Below are positions 17,690 to 25,341 of a stretch of DNA of 64,000 nt, one piece after another; position 1 is the stretch's first letter, and each line of letters opens with the position of its first letter. The stretch covers positions 1-64,000 of the forward strand of contig NZ_FOHE01000001.1 of the NCBI RefSeq assembly GCF_900111445.1, in the 5' to 3' direction. The stretch comes from Oceanobacillus limi. Its GTDB lineage: Bacteria > Bacillota > Bacilli > Bacillales > Amphibacillaceae. The translations under genes and the position numbers were made by a program. The notes below the pieces were generated by a model. That model did no database searches, was not told the origin of the DNA, and saw only the letters and a program-made list of their open reading frames with translations.

Positions 17690-17863
17690 ATGAAACGACA
17701 AACAAAGATTCATATAATTGGATGGATTTTAGGCAGCATTCTAGGGTTTCTTAAATGGCAATATCCTGAGGAATCCTCTATAATAACATCTGGTTTAGGT
17801 GGACTTATTGCTGTGATGATCGTTTGCTATTTGATTATTTATGAGCCAAAAAAGAAGAGTTGA
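17690..17863 (+). CDS. Small two-helix membrane protein
   Basis: 57 residues: a hydrophobic segment IHIIGWILGSILGFL, a short loop, then SGLGGLIAVMIVCYLIIY and a KKKS tail. TGGAGG precedes the ATG at 17690. Function unknown. Confidence 0.6.
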   Translation: MKRQTKIHIIGWILGSILGFLKWQYPEESSIITSGLGGLIAVMIVCYLIIYEPKKKS

Positions 17864-17888
17864 GTTTCTCTATAAATAATGAGAAGGG

Positions 17889-17922
17889 ATGTGATCTGTG
17901 GAAGGTCACATTTTTCTTTTTG
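17889..17922 (+). terminator. Terminator after the small membrane protein gene
   Basis: TGTGA...TCACA short stem followed by TTTTTC and further T-rich sequence. Confidence 0.55.
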
Positions 17923-17989
17923 AGGGCAATTATCAAGAAAAATTATGGTAGTATTGTTTTATAAGAGATATTTGGTGGGTGGGATGACA

Positions 17990-18418
17990 ATGAAACGATT
18001 TGTAACAGCGTTACTAGCAACGGTTGTATTTGCAGCTATATTTTCAGGCTTTTCATATGTACCTACTTCTCAACGTGAACCGAACGTTTACTATTTTGGA
18101 TTTTTTGAAACAATGGTATTTGTCATCATTTATGCGTCACCAGTCTATTTTCTCGTTGGATTACCCTCTTCCATCTTAATTGACAAGATCGTTATCAAAG
18201 TATACGGAAAATCAAAATGGAATCGTTATTTCTGGAGATTAGGCTTTTATTCATTGGCTGGGATCCTAATTAGTGTTATATTGCTAGTTTTTATACAAAA
18301 TAACGATCTATTAGAAGCTATTCCATTTACGATTTGCTGCATGATTGCATCGAATATTTACTTTCATCTGTACCTGTTGGTCTCCAAAGTAATGAAGAAA
18401 AACACCCTAGTATGGTAG
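17990..18418 (+). CDS. Four-segment membrane protein
   Basis: 142 residues from MKRFVTALLATVVF. Four hydrophobic segments are seen, the third and fourth being LAGILISVILLVFI and AIPFTICCMIASNIYFHLYLLV. GGTGGGTGGG lies at good spacing to the ATG at 17990. 17984 is an alternative start. No family is recognised. Confidence 0.6.
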   Translation: MKRFVTALLATVVFAAIFSGFSYVPTSQREPNVYYFGFFETMVFVIIYASPVYFLVGLPSSILIDKIVIKVYGKSKWNRYFWRLGFYSLAGILISVILLVFIQNNDLLEAIPFTICCMIASNIYFHLYLLVSKVMKKNTLVW

Positions 18419-18470
18419 GGAACAAAGCTAGCAAAACGATGATAATGACACGAATGAGGAGGAAAAGTTT

Positions 18471-19037
18471 ATGAGAGTAACCAAAAAGGAATTGTCAACT
18501 GAACAACGTGAAGAATTAATCCAAACCTTGAAAGCCCGTTTTGAGAAAAACATGAATCGACATGAAGAACAGGATTGGAAAAAGGTCCAAGCGAAGTTGG
18601 AAGCGAATACAGAGAAACTGTGGTCGCTTCATGAAATGGAAGTAACCGGCGGCGAACCGGATGTAGTTGGTCATGATGAAAAAACAGATGAGTACATATT
18701 TTACGATTGTTCAACTGAAAGCCCTAAAGGTCGCAGAAGTGTATGCTTTGATCGCGAGGGGCTAGAGTCTAGGAAAAAACATAAACCAGAAAACAATGCA
18801 ATAGATATGGCAAATTCCATGGGGATCGAACTTCTAACGGAAGAAGAGTATCGCGCGTTGCAGAAGCTGGGGAAATTTGATATGAAAACGTCGAGCTGGG
18901 TGCAAACTCCCTCTGATATAAGAGAACTCGGCGGTGCCCTTTTTTGCGATTATCGCTTCGGGCACGTCTTCGTGTATCACAATGGTGCCTCCTCTTACTA
19001 TAGCTCCAGAGGGTTTCGTGGCTCGTTAAGCGTGTAA
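18471..19037 (+). CDS. DUF4256-family protein
   Basis: 188 residues. The pattern TGGEPDVVGHDEKTDEY (split by a short charged stretch), YDCSTESPKGRRSVCFDREG, MGIELLTEEEYRALQKLGKFD and the C-terminal DYRFGHVFVYHNGASSYYSSRGFRG is the DUF4256 family. It is cytosolic, with no known reaction. AGGAGGAA precedes the ATG. Confidence 0.85.
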   Translation: MRVTKKELSTEQREELIQTLKARFEKNMNRHEEQDWKKVQAKLEANTEKLWSLHEMEVTGGEPDVVGHDEKTDEYIFYDCSTESPKGRRSVCFDREGLESRKKHKPENNAIDMANSMGIELLTEEEYRALQKLGKFDMKTSSWVQTPSDIRELGGALFCDYRFGHVFVYHNGASSYYSSRGFRGSLSV

Positions 19038-19145
19038 AACTAAATTTTCGATCGGATTCATTCGGAAAAGCTTTGGGATATTCATTTAGCCAATCATTGT
19101 TGTTGGAATGAATATCCCTGTTTTCGTTACAATGGTTGGTCAAGT

Positions 19146-19286
19146 CTACTTATTTTTCTTTCGCTCTCTTGCCGCTCTTTTTCGAGCCTTTTTACTTTGG
19201 GGAACTTCTGTACCAAATTCTGTGTCAGCCGCGTTATTGGTTACTTCTGCTTGAGCCTGGTTTTGGTTTTTCTTCCGTTTTGCCAT
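19146..19286 (-). CDS. Very small Lys/Arg-rich protein (possible spore-core type)
   Basis: 46 residues, easily missed by gene callers. It starts MAKRKKNQNQAQAEVT, has TEFGTEV in the middle and ends KKARKRAARERKKNK. GGGAGG lies seven nt before the ATG at 19286. The N/Q-rich start and the (E/T)FGTE element recall gamma-type small acid-soluble spore proteins, which carry FGTEF repeats. The strongly basic tail is not typical of them, so the assignment is only a suggestion. Confidence 0.6.
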   Translation of the reverse strand: MAKRKKNQNQAQAEVTNNAADTEFGTEVPQSKKARKRAARERKKNK

Positions 19287-19527
19287 CATATTACCTCCCT
19301 TCTTTTTTTACTACTCATGAACTATCCTTCCACAAATTAACAATTTTATGTGGAAATCTTTAAACATTTTTACATAAATTGGTTTTTGGAACGCAACAAG
19401 AGGGAGGGATAGTATTGTTTCAGGTCTGACAACTGGAATTGGAGGCTTCCAACTTTTCCTCCCTTCGTTTAAACTGGATGTATGGATATTATTGGGAAAA
19501 TAGATGAAATGGTGGAGGAGAATTAAT

Positions 19528-20127
19528 ATGAAGATAATTATAGGAATCGTATTTTTCTTGGTGATTGCTTATCATCTAGTAAACTTTATTCAATTATTAA
19601 TGAAGATGAATGAAAAAATCATATTCCCAGCTAATGATACGGAAGCTGCCGCAATACGGAAACATCCGGAGAGGGCATTAGACCCCCCAACGTATAAGGC
19701 GCAGAAAGTCGGAATTATCATCTATGTATTTATGTTACTGTTTTTGCTGGGCGTGTTCTTTGTTGGGGCTTCTGTCCATCAATTCGACAATTGGGCCATC
19801 TTTCTTTTTATGTTGTTGCCATTTTCCTATTCGCACGACATGTTGAATATGTTTGGCGTATTAGAGGGCGGTCTCCTCGTTGGAAGTCGATTTATTCCTT
19901 GGAACAAGGTTACGTCTGTTCAGTTTAAACGCATTGACATCAACCATAAATATTATGGCTTTTCGAAAGAGGTCAATGACAGTGGATACGAACTGATTAT
20001 AAAGCAGCGATTTTTTTCTAGGAATTGTATTGTTACTTCTATTGAAATGAAGGAAACGTTAACAGAAATTTTTCGGGAGCGTGTTGATTTGCAAGAGGAG
20101 GAGTTGGTTGAAGAGAAGGGAAGGTAG
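19528..20127 (+). CDS. Membrane protein with PH-like / DUF5673-type C-terminal domain
   Basis: 199 residues from MKIIIGIVFFLVIAYH. An N-terminal helix, two more hydrophobic segments near the middle (VGIIIYVFMLLFLLGVFFVG and AIFLFMLLPFSYSH) and a C-terminal soluble part GGLLVGSRFIPWNKVTSVQF fit small membrane proteins with a DUF5673-like, PH-like strand pattern. GGTGGAGGAG precedes the ATG at 19528. Function unknown. Confidence 0.65.
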   Translation: MKIIIGIVFFLVIAYHLVNFIQLLMKMNEKIIFPANDTEAAAIRKHPERALDPPTYKAQKVGIIIYVFMLLFLLGVFFVGASVHQFDNWAIFLFMLLPFSYSHDMLNMFGVLEGGLLVGSRFIPWNKVTSVQFKRIDINHKYYGFSKEVNDSGYELIIKQRFFSRNCIVTSIEMKETLTEIFRERVDLQEEELVEEKGR

Positions 20128-20277
20128 TACTGATTATTAACGTAAGAAAATGGAACTTTTTCTACTTCAAAAGATGTTCAAATAAATGAAGGGTTTATCT
20201 TTGACAAAGGAGTAAAAAGTATATAACTAATAATTAGGTGGGGGAAAGAATCTGGACTTTTAGAGTTCGTATTAGTA

Positions 20278-20314
20278 GGGACAGACCCTGCACCTCTGCT
20301 GAAGGATCTGTCCT
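20278..20314. repeat. Hairpin related to the GGGACA...TGTCC family
   Basis: GGGACAGACCC and GGATCTGTCC pair across a loop, between two convergent genes. There is no T run on either side, so it is more like a decayed REP-like element than a strong terminator. Confidence 0.5.
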
Positions 20315-20323
20315 TTAAAGAGA

Positions 20324-21397
20324 TTATCCTATATCTTGTAGTCTAATCGTTCCCGAGTTGGTTTGTAGTTGTAAGTTATTCTCTCTGTTTCCAATATAAC
20401 CAGAGACTCCTCGAGCGGATTTATGTTCGACCTCGAAAGGGATGTTTGTGATTATATGACCTGATCCTGATTGAATATCAAGTGCAGTATTCAAGTGCTT
20501 GCTTGGAGCATGTACGGTGATATTTCCACTATGTGCTTTTAAATCTACTGAATTTCTATTTGTTAACGTAAGGTATATATTACCTGAAGTTGTGGAACCT
20601 CTTACGTCTCCTAAACATTCTTTGATTTTTAAATTTCCCGACGAAGTATTGCTTTCGAGGTTATTGATTCGACATTTTGTTAATTCGACATTTCCGGATG
20701 TCGCTTTTGTTTTGGATTGATTTACATGAACTTCCTGTAAACGAATCTTCCCTGAAGATGCTCTCACGTCTAGCGCATCACCATGGATGTTTTTCAATTG
20801 AATGGATCCCGACGTAGCCCCACCATGTAAATTACCATAAACCGTATCTATTTTTACCTTACCTGACGAAGCAGAAAATCTAAACTGGTCTACATTGAAA
20901 TTAGTTGCGTCAATTGTTCCAGATGATGCCTTTATATCTATTCTGTTCGCTTCCATATCTTTTACTTGGATAGAACCAGAGTTTGTCCGTAAATCGATTT
21001 CATCAGCAATTAAGTCATTGGCAGTAACCTTTGCTGATGTAGTTTTTATTCTCCAGTGATTTGCAACTGCACGTGGAACCTTTACTTTGAGATGACACGA
21101 AGGTAAACTTCTAAAAAAATGAATGCTATCCTTACCGAATTTTTGGACGCTGATCTCAACGGAATCATCCCTACGATTAATTGAAAGAACTGGTCCGCGT
21201 TCATAGGTTTTTAACGTTATGTCGATTTTTGGTTCTGCATGAGTAAGAATTTCTACTTGCACGCTTGATGATTGGATGGAAAGTTCGTTAATGGTACGTA
21301 GATCAAGAGATTCTTTTTGGATTACCTCTTTATACTGAATAGCTTTTTTTACCGATGTCCATATTCTTGAAATAAAGGAGTTCTTCGTCTTCTTCAT
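20324..21397 (-). CDS. DUF4097-family beta-helix repeat protein
   Basis: About 357 residues. After a 100-residue N-terminal part come about thirteen repeats of roughly 20 residues, each carrying (T/S)SG.(I/V) followed by a polar-hydrophobic strand (for example ASSGTIDATN, ATSGSIQLKN, ASSGKIRLQE, TSSGNLKIKE). This is the DUF4097 pattern, predicted to form a right-handed beta-solenoid. There is no signal peptide or membrane segment. In Bacillales these proteins often accompany membrane-stress or PspC-type systems. None is adjacent here. Start ATG 21397 chosen over 21418 without a strong ribosome-binding site for either. Confidence 0.8.
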   Translation of the reverse strand: MKKTKNSFISRIWTSVKKAIQYKEVIQKESLDLRTINELSIQSSSVQVEILTHAEPKIDITLKTYERGPVLSINRRDDSVEISVQKFGKDSIHFFRSLPSCHLKVKVPRAVANHWRIKTTSAKVTANDLIADEIDLRTNSGSIQVKDMEANRIDIKASSGTIDATNFNVDQFRFSASSGKVKIDTVYGNLHGGATSGSIQLKNIHGDALDVRASSGKIRLQEVHVNQSKTKATSGNVELTKCRINNLESNTSSGNLKIKECLGDVRGSTTSGNIYLTLTNRNSVDLKAHSGNITVHAPSKHLNTALDIQSGSGHIITNIPFEVEHKSARGVSGYIGNRENNLQLQTNSGTIRLQDIG

Positions 21398-21793
21398 TAT
21401 CGCATTCCCCATTATCATTTATTTAAACTTAATTTCATTCTAAATAATCCATGAAGTCGATACAACCTGCTGTCGGTTGAAATTTTCTCCGTCTATAGAT
21501 GGAGGGTAAACGGGAGACAAAAGATCGCTTCATCCTGATCGTTACTCAATATCCCAAAGTATAGTTATATGAGAGAGGGAGCTGTGCTCCTAGTCCTTGC
21601 TTAGTAAGTTATAAAATTAGTGTTGAAGGTTATAAAAGCAGGACTTGAGTCCAGTAGGATCACTCTAACACTAAATAATTGAATCGTTCATAGGTTTTAT
21701 AGTTCCAAATATATGTATAGATATTTAGAATACGAATCAACTAGAATATAATAATATTATAGAAAGGAATTTATAGAACTGGAGGAGAAGATA
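21398..21793. other. Divergent intergenic region
   Basis: It lies between the divergent DUF4097 and DUF418 genes. It is AT-rich, and I see no clear operator or RNA structure. Confidence 0.4.
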
Positions 21794-23035
21794 ATGGGGA
21801 ATGCACCAATTTCAGAGAAAGACCGGATTCATACGATTGATATCATCCGGGGGTTTGCCTTGTTTGGTATTTTTTTAGTAAATATGCCGTCCTTTCATTC
21901 ACCCGTTTTTATGAAAACAATGTATGGCGTTGAAATGGAGTATACGGGCCTGGATTACTGGATCGACGTGTTTTTTACACTTTTTATAGATAGTAAGTTT
22001 TTCACGATGTTTTCTTTTCTTTTTGGGCTTGGTTTTTATATTTTTATGAGTCGAGCAGAAAAGAAGGGGCTAGGTATGAAAAGGCTTTATGTTAGAAGAA
22101 TCTTAGCCTTGCTATTGTTTGGAGTTATTCATCTTATTGCTTTGTGGTATGGTGATATTTTACATACCTATGCGATTGCTGGTCTATTTTTACTATTTTT
22201 TTATAAAAGAAAGATCAGAACGATGGTCATATGGGCAGGTAGTTTGTTGATTGTATATAATGCCTTCATGAGTCTGACGTTATTGGTTCCAAGTGGAGTG
22301 CTGGAAGAGATAGAATCTGCGTCTGTTGGAATGACGGCTGGTTTGGAGAAATATGTAGAAGTCTATGAAAACGCGGGATATTTGGAATGGGTTTCTTATC
22401 GTCTTGGTACTGAATTACCGATTATATTGGTAAATCTTTTGCCAGCGATGGTGCCAGTGTTTGCGATGTTTCTAATTGGGTTGGCTGTCGGAAAGGCTGG
22501 TATATTCCAGAATTTGCAGGAGCATACATCCTTTCTTAAAAAAGTGCGTACGATTACACTTTCCATTAGCATTCCACTAGTTGGGGCGTTAGCGTTATTT
22601 ACATTGGGAATTATCGACTGGGGGATAAAACAAACATATGTCATCGAAGTATTGACTAGTGTTAGTAGTATTTCGTTATGTTTATTTTATATTGTCGCTT
22701 TGACTTTGTTGCTTCGAAACGAAAGTTGGCAGAAAAAATTACGCCCTCTTGGAGCTATGGGGCGGATGGCTTTGACGAATTATCTCATGCAAACGATTAT
22801 TTCCGTTGCGATTTTTGTTGGGCTTGGCTGGTATGGAGATGTTGGATTGTTTATGGGAACGCTGATCTGTTTCGTCATACTTGTGATTCAAATGGTGGCA
22901 AGTACATTCTGGTTGAAGAAATTCCAATTTGGACCGTTTGAGTGGTTGTGGCGAAGTCTGACGTATTGGAGGCTTCAGCCAATACGCAAGCAGGAGATTG
23001 TTTCAAATGCTGTCGAGGAAAAGGGGCAGGTGTAG
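21794..23035 (+). CDS. DUF418-family membrane protein
   Basis: A 413-residue polytopic protein. The start RIHTIDIIRGFALFGIFLVNM is the conserved first helix of DUF418/YeiB/YxaH proteins. The C-terminal LGAMGRMALTNYLMQTIISVAIF and GPFEWLWRSLTYWRLQPIRK (given in parts) are the family's defining block. About ten membrane segments. It is distantly related to acyltransferase-3 proteins. The substrate is unknown. GGAGGAG precedes the ATG. Confidence 0.88.
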   Translation: MGNAPISEKDRIHTIDIIRGFALFGIFLVNMPSFHSPVFMKTMYGVEMEYTGLDYWIDVFFTLFIDSKFFTMFSFLFGLGFYIFMSRAEKKGLGMKRLYVRRILALLLFGVIHLIALWYGDILHTYAIAGLFLLFFYKRKIRTMVIWAGSLLIVYNAFMSLTLLVPSGVLEEIESASVGMTAGLEKYVEVYENAGYLEWVSYRLGTELPIILVNLLPAMVPVFAMFLIGLAVGKAGIFQNLQEHTSFLKKVRTITLSISIPLVGALALFTLGIIDWGIKQTYVIEVLTSVSSISLCLFYIVALTLLLRNESWQKKLRPLGAMGRMALTNYLMQTIISVAIFVGLGWYGDVGLFMGTLICFVILVIQMVASTFWLKKFQFGPFEWLWRSLTYWRLQPIRKQEIVSNAVEEKGQV

Positions 23036-23201
23036 TGAGTGAAGGAAGGTGTTGGAAGGATGGCTGCTGGAATAGAGGATAGCAGTGGCAACATTTGGGT
23101 TCCTAGTGCGCTATCTCATAGGGGCATCAAAAAAAGTATGTTAAGGTAAGTGTGAGTAGACTTAACGATTTGTTTATACTAACAAAAAAGGATGTGTTCG
23201 C

Positions 23202-23660
23202 ATGGCAAAGCGAAAAGGAATTATACGCCATGAATCACTGAAGCCCCTGTCTCGTCATCACATGGTTGGCCTGCATATAGCGTTAAAATTAAAGCGAGCC
23301 GGTACGGAAGAAAGCCGATTAACATTGGAAGAAATTATGCAGGATGTAACTGATTTTTGGAATCCTAACGGTCAAAATCACTTTAGGGAAGAAGAAGAAA
23401 TATTATTGCCTGCTTATGCACAATATGCATCTGTTGAACAGTCGGAAATTATCGAGATGCTGTTGGAGCATGTGCAAATTCGATCCCAAATGACGCGTCT
23501 TCTGGAGGCGGAGGAATATGATATTCCAAGCATGCAGGAGTTAGGTGTTCTACTAGAAAGTCATATTCGGAAAGAAGAACGTGTCATTTTCCCGATGATC
23601 GAAAAAGCATTACCTGAAGAAAAACTTAAGGAACTAACCCCGTACTTGCATGAAGGTTGA
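23202..23660 (+). CDS. Hemerythrin-like (HHE) protein
   Basis: A 152-residue four-helix protein with the pattern of an O-carboxylate-bridged diiron site. SRHHMVGLHIALKLKR lies in helix 1, NHFREEEEILLPAY in helix 2, LLEHVQIRSQM in helix 3 and LESHIRKEERVIFPMIE in helix 4. Such proteins bind O2 or NO or sense redox state. An AAAGGATG ribosome-binding region precedes the ATG. Confidence 0.85.
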   Translation: MAKRKGIIRHESLKPLSRHHMVGLHIALKLKRAGTEESRLTLEEIMQDVTDFWNPNGQNHFREEEEILLPAYAQYASVEQSEIIEMLLEHVQIRSQMTRLLEAEEYDIPSMQELGVLLESHIRKEERVIFPMIEKALPEEKLKELTPYLHEG

Positions 23661-23694
23661 TGGAAGGGGGATTGGGTGTTGACATAATACAATT

Positions 23695-23715
23695 ATTAGG
23701 TGCCAGGCACCTAAT
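23695..23715. repeat. REP-like palindrome, GTGCCTGGCAC family
   Basis: ATTAGGTGCC AGGCACCTAAT is a perfect palindrome. Confidence 0.8.
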
Positions 23716-23746
23716 GATTGTTCTCGGTTCCTGGATACCCGTGGGA

Positions 23747-23775
23747 GGAAGCGGGAGAACCGTCCCTACGCTTCC
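23747..23775. repeat. REP-like element, GGAAGC...GAACCGTCCC...GCTTCC family
   Basis: GGAAGCGGGAGAACCGTCCC then TACGCTTCC. It ends three nt before the -35 box of the antisense RNA of toxin module A. Confidence 0.8.
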
Positions 23776-23777
23776 TA

Positions 23778-23806
23778 TTGACAGTATAATTAATAAAATT
23801 TATACT
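23778..23806 (+). promoter_or_regulatory. Antitoxin RNA promoter, module A
   Basis: TTGACA (23778-23783), a 17-nt spacer, and TATACT (23801-23806). This is a near-consensus sigma-A promoter. The same arrangement and spacing occur in modules B and C. Confidence 0.85.
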
Positions 23807-23812
23807 AAAAAT

Positions 23813-23945
23813 AAGAAAAAGGTACTGAGTAGCTCCAATTACTCAGTACCTACAACTACAGCCGCATGAAGAGCGGTTGACCATATGTTTGTTTCACAAA
23901 GGAAGTAACCACTACCATGGTCGGCGGGCGGTTACTTCTTTTTGT
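23813..23945 (+). ncRNA. Antisense RNA antitoxin, module A
   Basis: Predicted transcript from the promoter just upstream to the stem AAGTAACC/GGTTACTT and T run ending about 23945. It overlaps the 3' end and 3' UTR of the convergent toxin gene over about 130 nt, as RatA does with txpA. The hairpin GGTACTGAGT...ACTCAGTACC (23821-23850), read on the other strand with its TTTTTC, is the toxin mRNA terminator. The ends are inferred. Confidence 0.7.
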
Positions 23946-24039
23946 TTACAATGACGACAATGGTTAAGATAAGTGTTATTCCTGCTGTCAAAAAAATACT
24001 GAATTGAACTAGTAAACTTAAAGCCTCATAAGTCGTCAT
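23932..24039 (-). CDS. Type I toxin peptide, holin-like (TxpA/BsrG-type), module A
   Basis: A 35-residue peptide starting MTTYEALSLLVQFSI, with a single membrane helix and a C-terminal NKKK. GGGAGGTGG lies just before the ATG at 24039. The (M)T.YE.L start followed by one membrane span and a Lys tail is the signature of the Bacillales 'putative holin-like toxin' family, which damages the membrane or wall when expressed. The antisense RNA on the + strand covers its 3' end. Two further copies are at 41254 and 42718. Confidence 0.85.
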   Translation of the reverse strand: MTTYEALSLLVQFSIFLTAGITLILTIVVIVNKKK

Positions 24040-24168
24040 CTTTACCACCTCCCTTCACAGGAAGTGGTCAACCGCCCACGATACTATGTAGTTGTTACCA
24101 TTATTTTATCATAAAATATATAAGATTCACACGAATAACAGAATATATGCTCGTTTTTTTGATTGGTC

Positions 24169-24183
24169 AGGTGCCAGGTACCT
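24169..24183. repeat. REP-like palindrome, GTGCCTGGCAC family (diverged)
   Basis: AGGTGCCAGGTACCT, one base off the perfect palindrome. Confidence 0.65.
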
Positions 24184-24219
24184 AACGATCTTATATATGG
24201 TTCCTGGATATCCCTGAAC

Positions 24220-24258
24220 GGAAGCGGGAGAACCGTCCCCGCGCTTCCCCGCGCTTCC
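24220..24258. repeat. REP-like element, GAACCGTCCC family
   Basis: GGAAGCGGGAGAACCGTCCC then CGCGCTTCC, with the CCGCGCTTCC end repeated once. It directly abuts the 3' end of the DUF2161-type gene. Confidence 0.75.
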
Positions 24259-24259
24259 T

Positions 24260-24988
24260 TCACTGCCGGTAATATTTGACGAGGTCTGGGTATTCTTTTA
24301 TTTCTTGTTTGCCTTTGTCGCTTAGGACGTATACGCCTCTTTTGATGCGAGTAAACCACTTGTAATAGTTTTTGCTTAATATGGATTGTGTTTTCTTGCC
24401 GGTTCCCATTTGTATTAATTCTTTCGGTGATAGTTCACCGTGCTGATCGAGATAGCTAGCAATTTGCACGCAGTTTTCGCGATAAGCGGTCATAATCTGT
24501 TTTCTGCTAGAACCGCCTACATTATAATCCCCACTACGTCCTTCGATCTCCTTAATAATCGCTTGTCTAAGATATTTTGCTTTCCCCATGCTGATGGGAC
24601 GGTGAAAAGGAGTCGGCTCCAGGACAACCTCTACTCTTTTTCTTTTCTCTGTAAACGAAACGAAGATCAGACCTAATTCCAGTCTCTTTAAGAGGTGACA
24701 GGTATCTCTCCATTTCTTGGAACGAGGATTATGCTTTTTGGGTTTTGGGATAGCAATATATACATGCTCAGACAACCGCTGCCGTTTTGTTGCTTGAATG
24801 AGCAATTCCACCGTTAAGTTTAACTTCAGTTCCACGATAATTAAGAGATCCTCTTTCATAACAGCAATATCACAATCTTTTACCTCACCATAAACTTCAT
24901 ATCCCTTTCGTTTGAAATAATTATGGATAGGTTGATACAAATCCACCTCTTTTAATTTTACACTTTCTCTCATCCTAGCACCGTCCAT
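24260..24988 (-). CDS. DUF2161-family PD-(D/E)XK nuclease-like protein
   Basis: About 242 residues from MDGARMRESVKLKEVDLYQP. The N-terminal half has YEVYGEVKDCDIAVMKEDLLIIVELKL (split, about 30-57), a D...ExK core of the PD-(D/E)XK nuclease fold as in DUF2161. The C-terminal part is a winged-helix-like domain (ELSPKELIQMGTGKKTQSIL and GVYVLSDKGKQEI). The open frame extends upstream to 25096, but that extension is REP-like repeat sequence, so I start at 24988 (24973 also possible). There is no strong ribosome-binding site. Role unknown, perhaps DNA repair or defence. Confidence 0.75.
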   Translation of the reverse strand: MDGARMRESVKLKEVDLYQPIHNYFKRKGYEVYGEVKDCDIAVMKEDLLIIVELKLNLTVELLIQATKRQRLSEHVYIAIPKPKKHNPRSKKWRDTCHLLKRLELGLIFVSFTEKRKRVEVVLEPTPFHRPISMGKAKYLRQAIIKEIEGRSGDYNVGGSSRKQIMTAYRENCVQIASYLDQHGELSPKELIQMGTGKKTQSILSKNYYKWFTRIKRGVYVLSDKGKQEIKEYPDLVKYYRQ

Positions 24989-25023
24989 TTCAAGAATACT
25001 AGAGTACATTTTATCACATTTGA

Positions 25024-25094
25024 GGAAGCAGTGGGACGGTTCTCGCGCTTCCAATGATCGTGGAAGGAAGCAGCAGAACCGTCCCCACGCTTCC
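25024..25094. repeat. REP-like element pair, GAACCGTCCC family, inverted
   Basis: GGAAGCAGTGGGACGGTTCT...GCTTCC is followed by GGAAGCAGCAGAACCGTCCC...GCTTCC. The two halves are inverted copies that can form a long hairpin. It lies between the DUF2161-type gene and the peptide operon. Confidence 0.8.
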
Positions 25095-25176
25095 ACCCCG
25101 CCCTTTTTCCTAATTTCTGAATGGGGGGTGATATTGTTTCGGGTTTTGACATAAGTTCATAGGGGAGGTGATCATA

Positions 25177-25248
25177 GTGAACATAAAGATTAAGATTAAG
25201 AAAAGTACACAAAACAAGGCGGTTTGCGGGTGTGTCTATACTTGTTAG
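25177..25248 (+). CDS. Putative RiPP precursor / signalling peptide
   Basis: A 23-residue peptide that ordinary gene callers would miss. It starts at GTG with the best ribosome-binding site of the window, GGGGAGGTGATC at ideal spacing. The N-terminal half is basic and beta-prone (MNIKIKIKKSTQ) and would act as leader. The C-terminal half is AVCGCVYTC, with three Cys including the last residue. It lies 93 nt before a fusion protein carrying an E1-like adenylation domain and a metallopeptidase, then an exporter. The layout is that of a ribosomally made, modified peptide. The precursor role is inference. Confidence 0.65.
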   Translation: MNIKIKIKKSTQNKAVCGCVYTC

Positions 25249-25269
25249 TGACTGCTTAGTGACTGTGAA

Positions 25270-25305
25270 ATGAAGGAATGTCCCTAGGGATATCCCTTCA
25301 TTTTT
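25270..25305 (+). terminator. Attenuator hairpin between peptide and maturation genes
   Basis: ATGAAGGAATGTCCC, loop TA, GGGATATCCCTTCAT then TTTTT: a 15-bp stem with two mismatches and a T run. It sits between the small peptide gene and the large enzyme gene, as expected where precursor must outnumber enzyme. Confidence 0.7.
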
Positions 25306-25341
25306 ACATTGATTTATTAAGCGTAGAATAGGAGGGAGATC

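Noticed and set aside
23657-23869. 70-residue frame over the REP-like elements and antitoxin promoter
   Set aside because: It is made of palindromic repeats, with the antisense RNA promoter inside it, and does not resemble a protein.
25146-25151. TTGACA just upstream of the 23-residue peptide gene as its promoter
   Set aside because: A -10 box at 16-18 nt spacing would fall on the ribosome-binding site, so transcription would start too late. The real promoter must lie upstream and was not identified.
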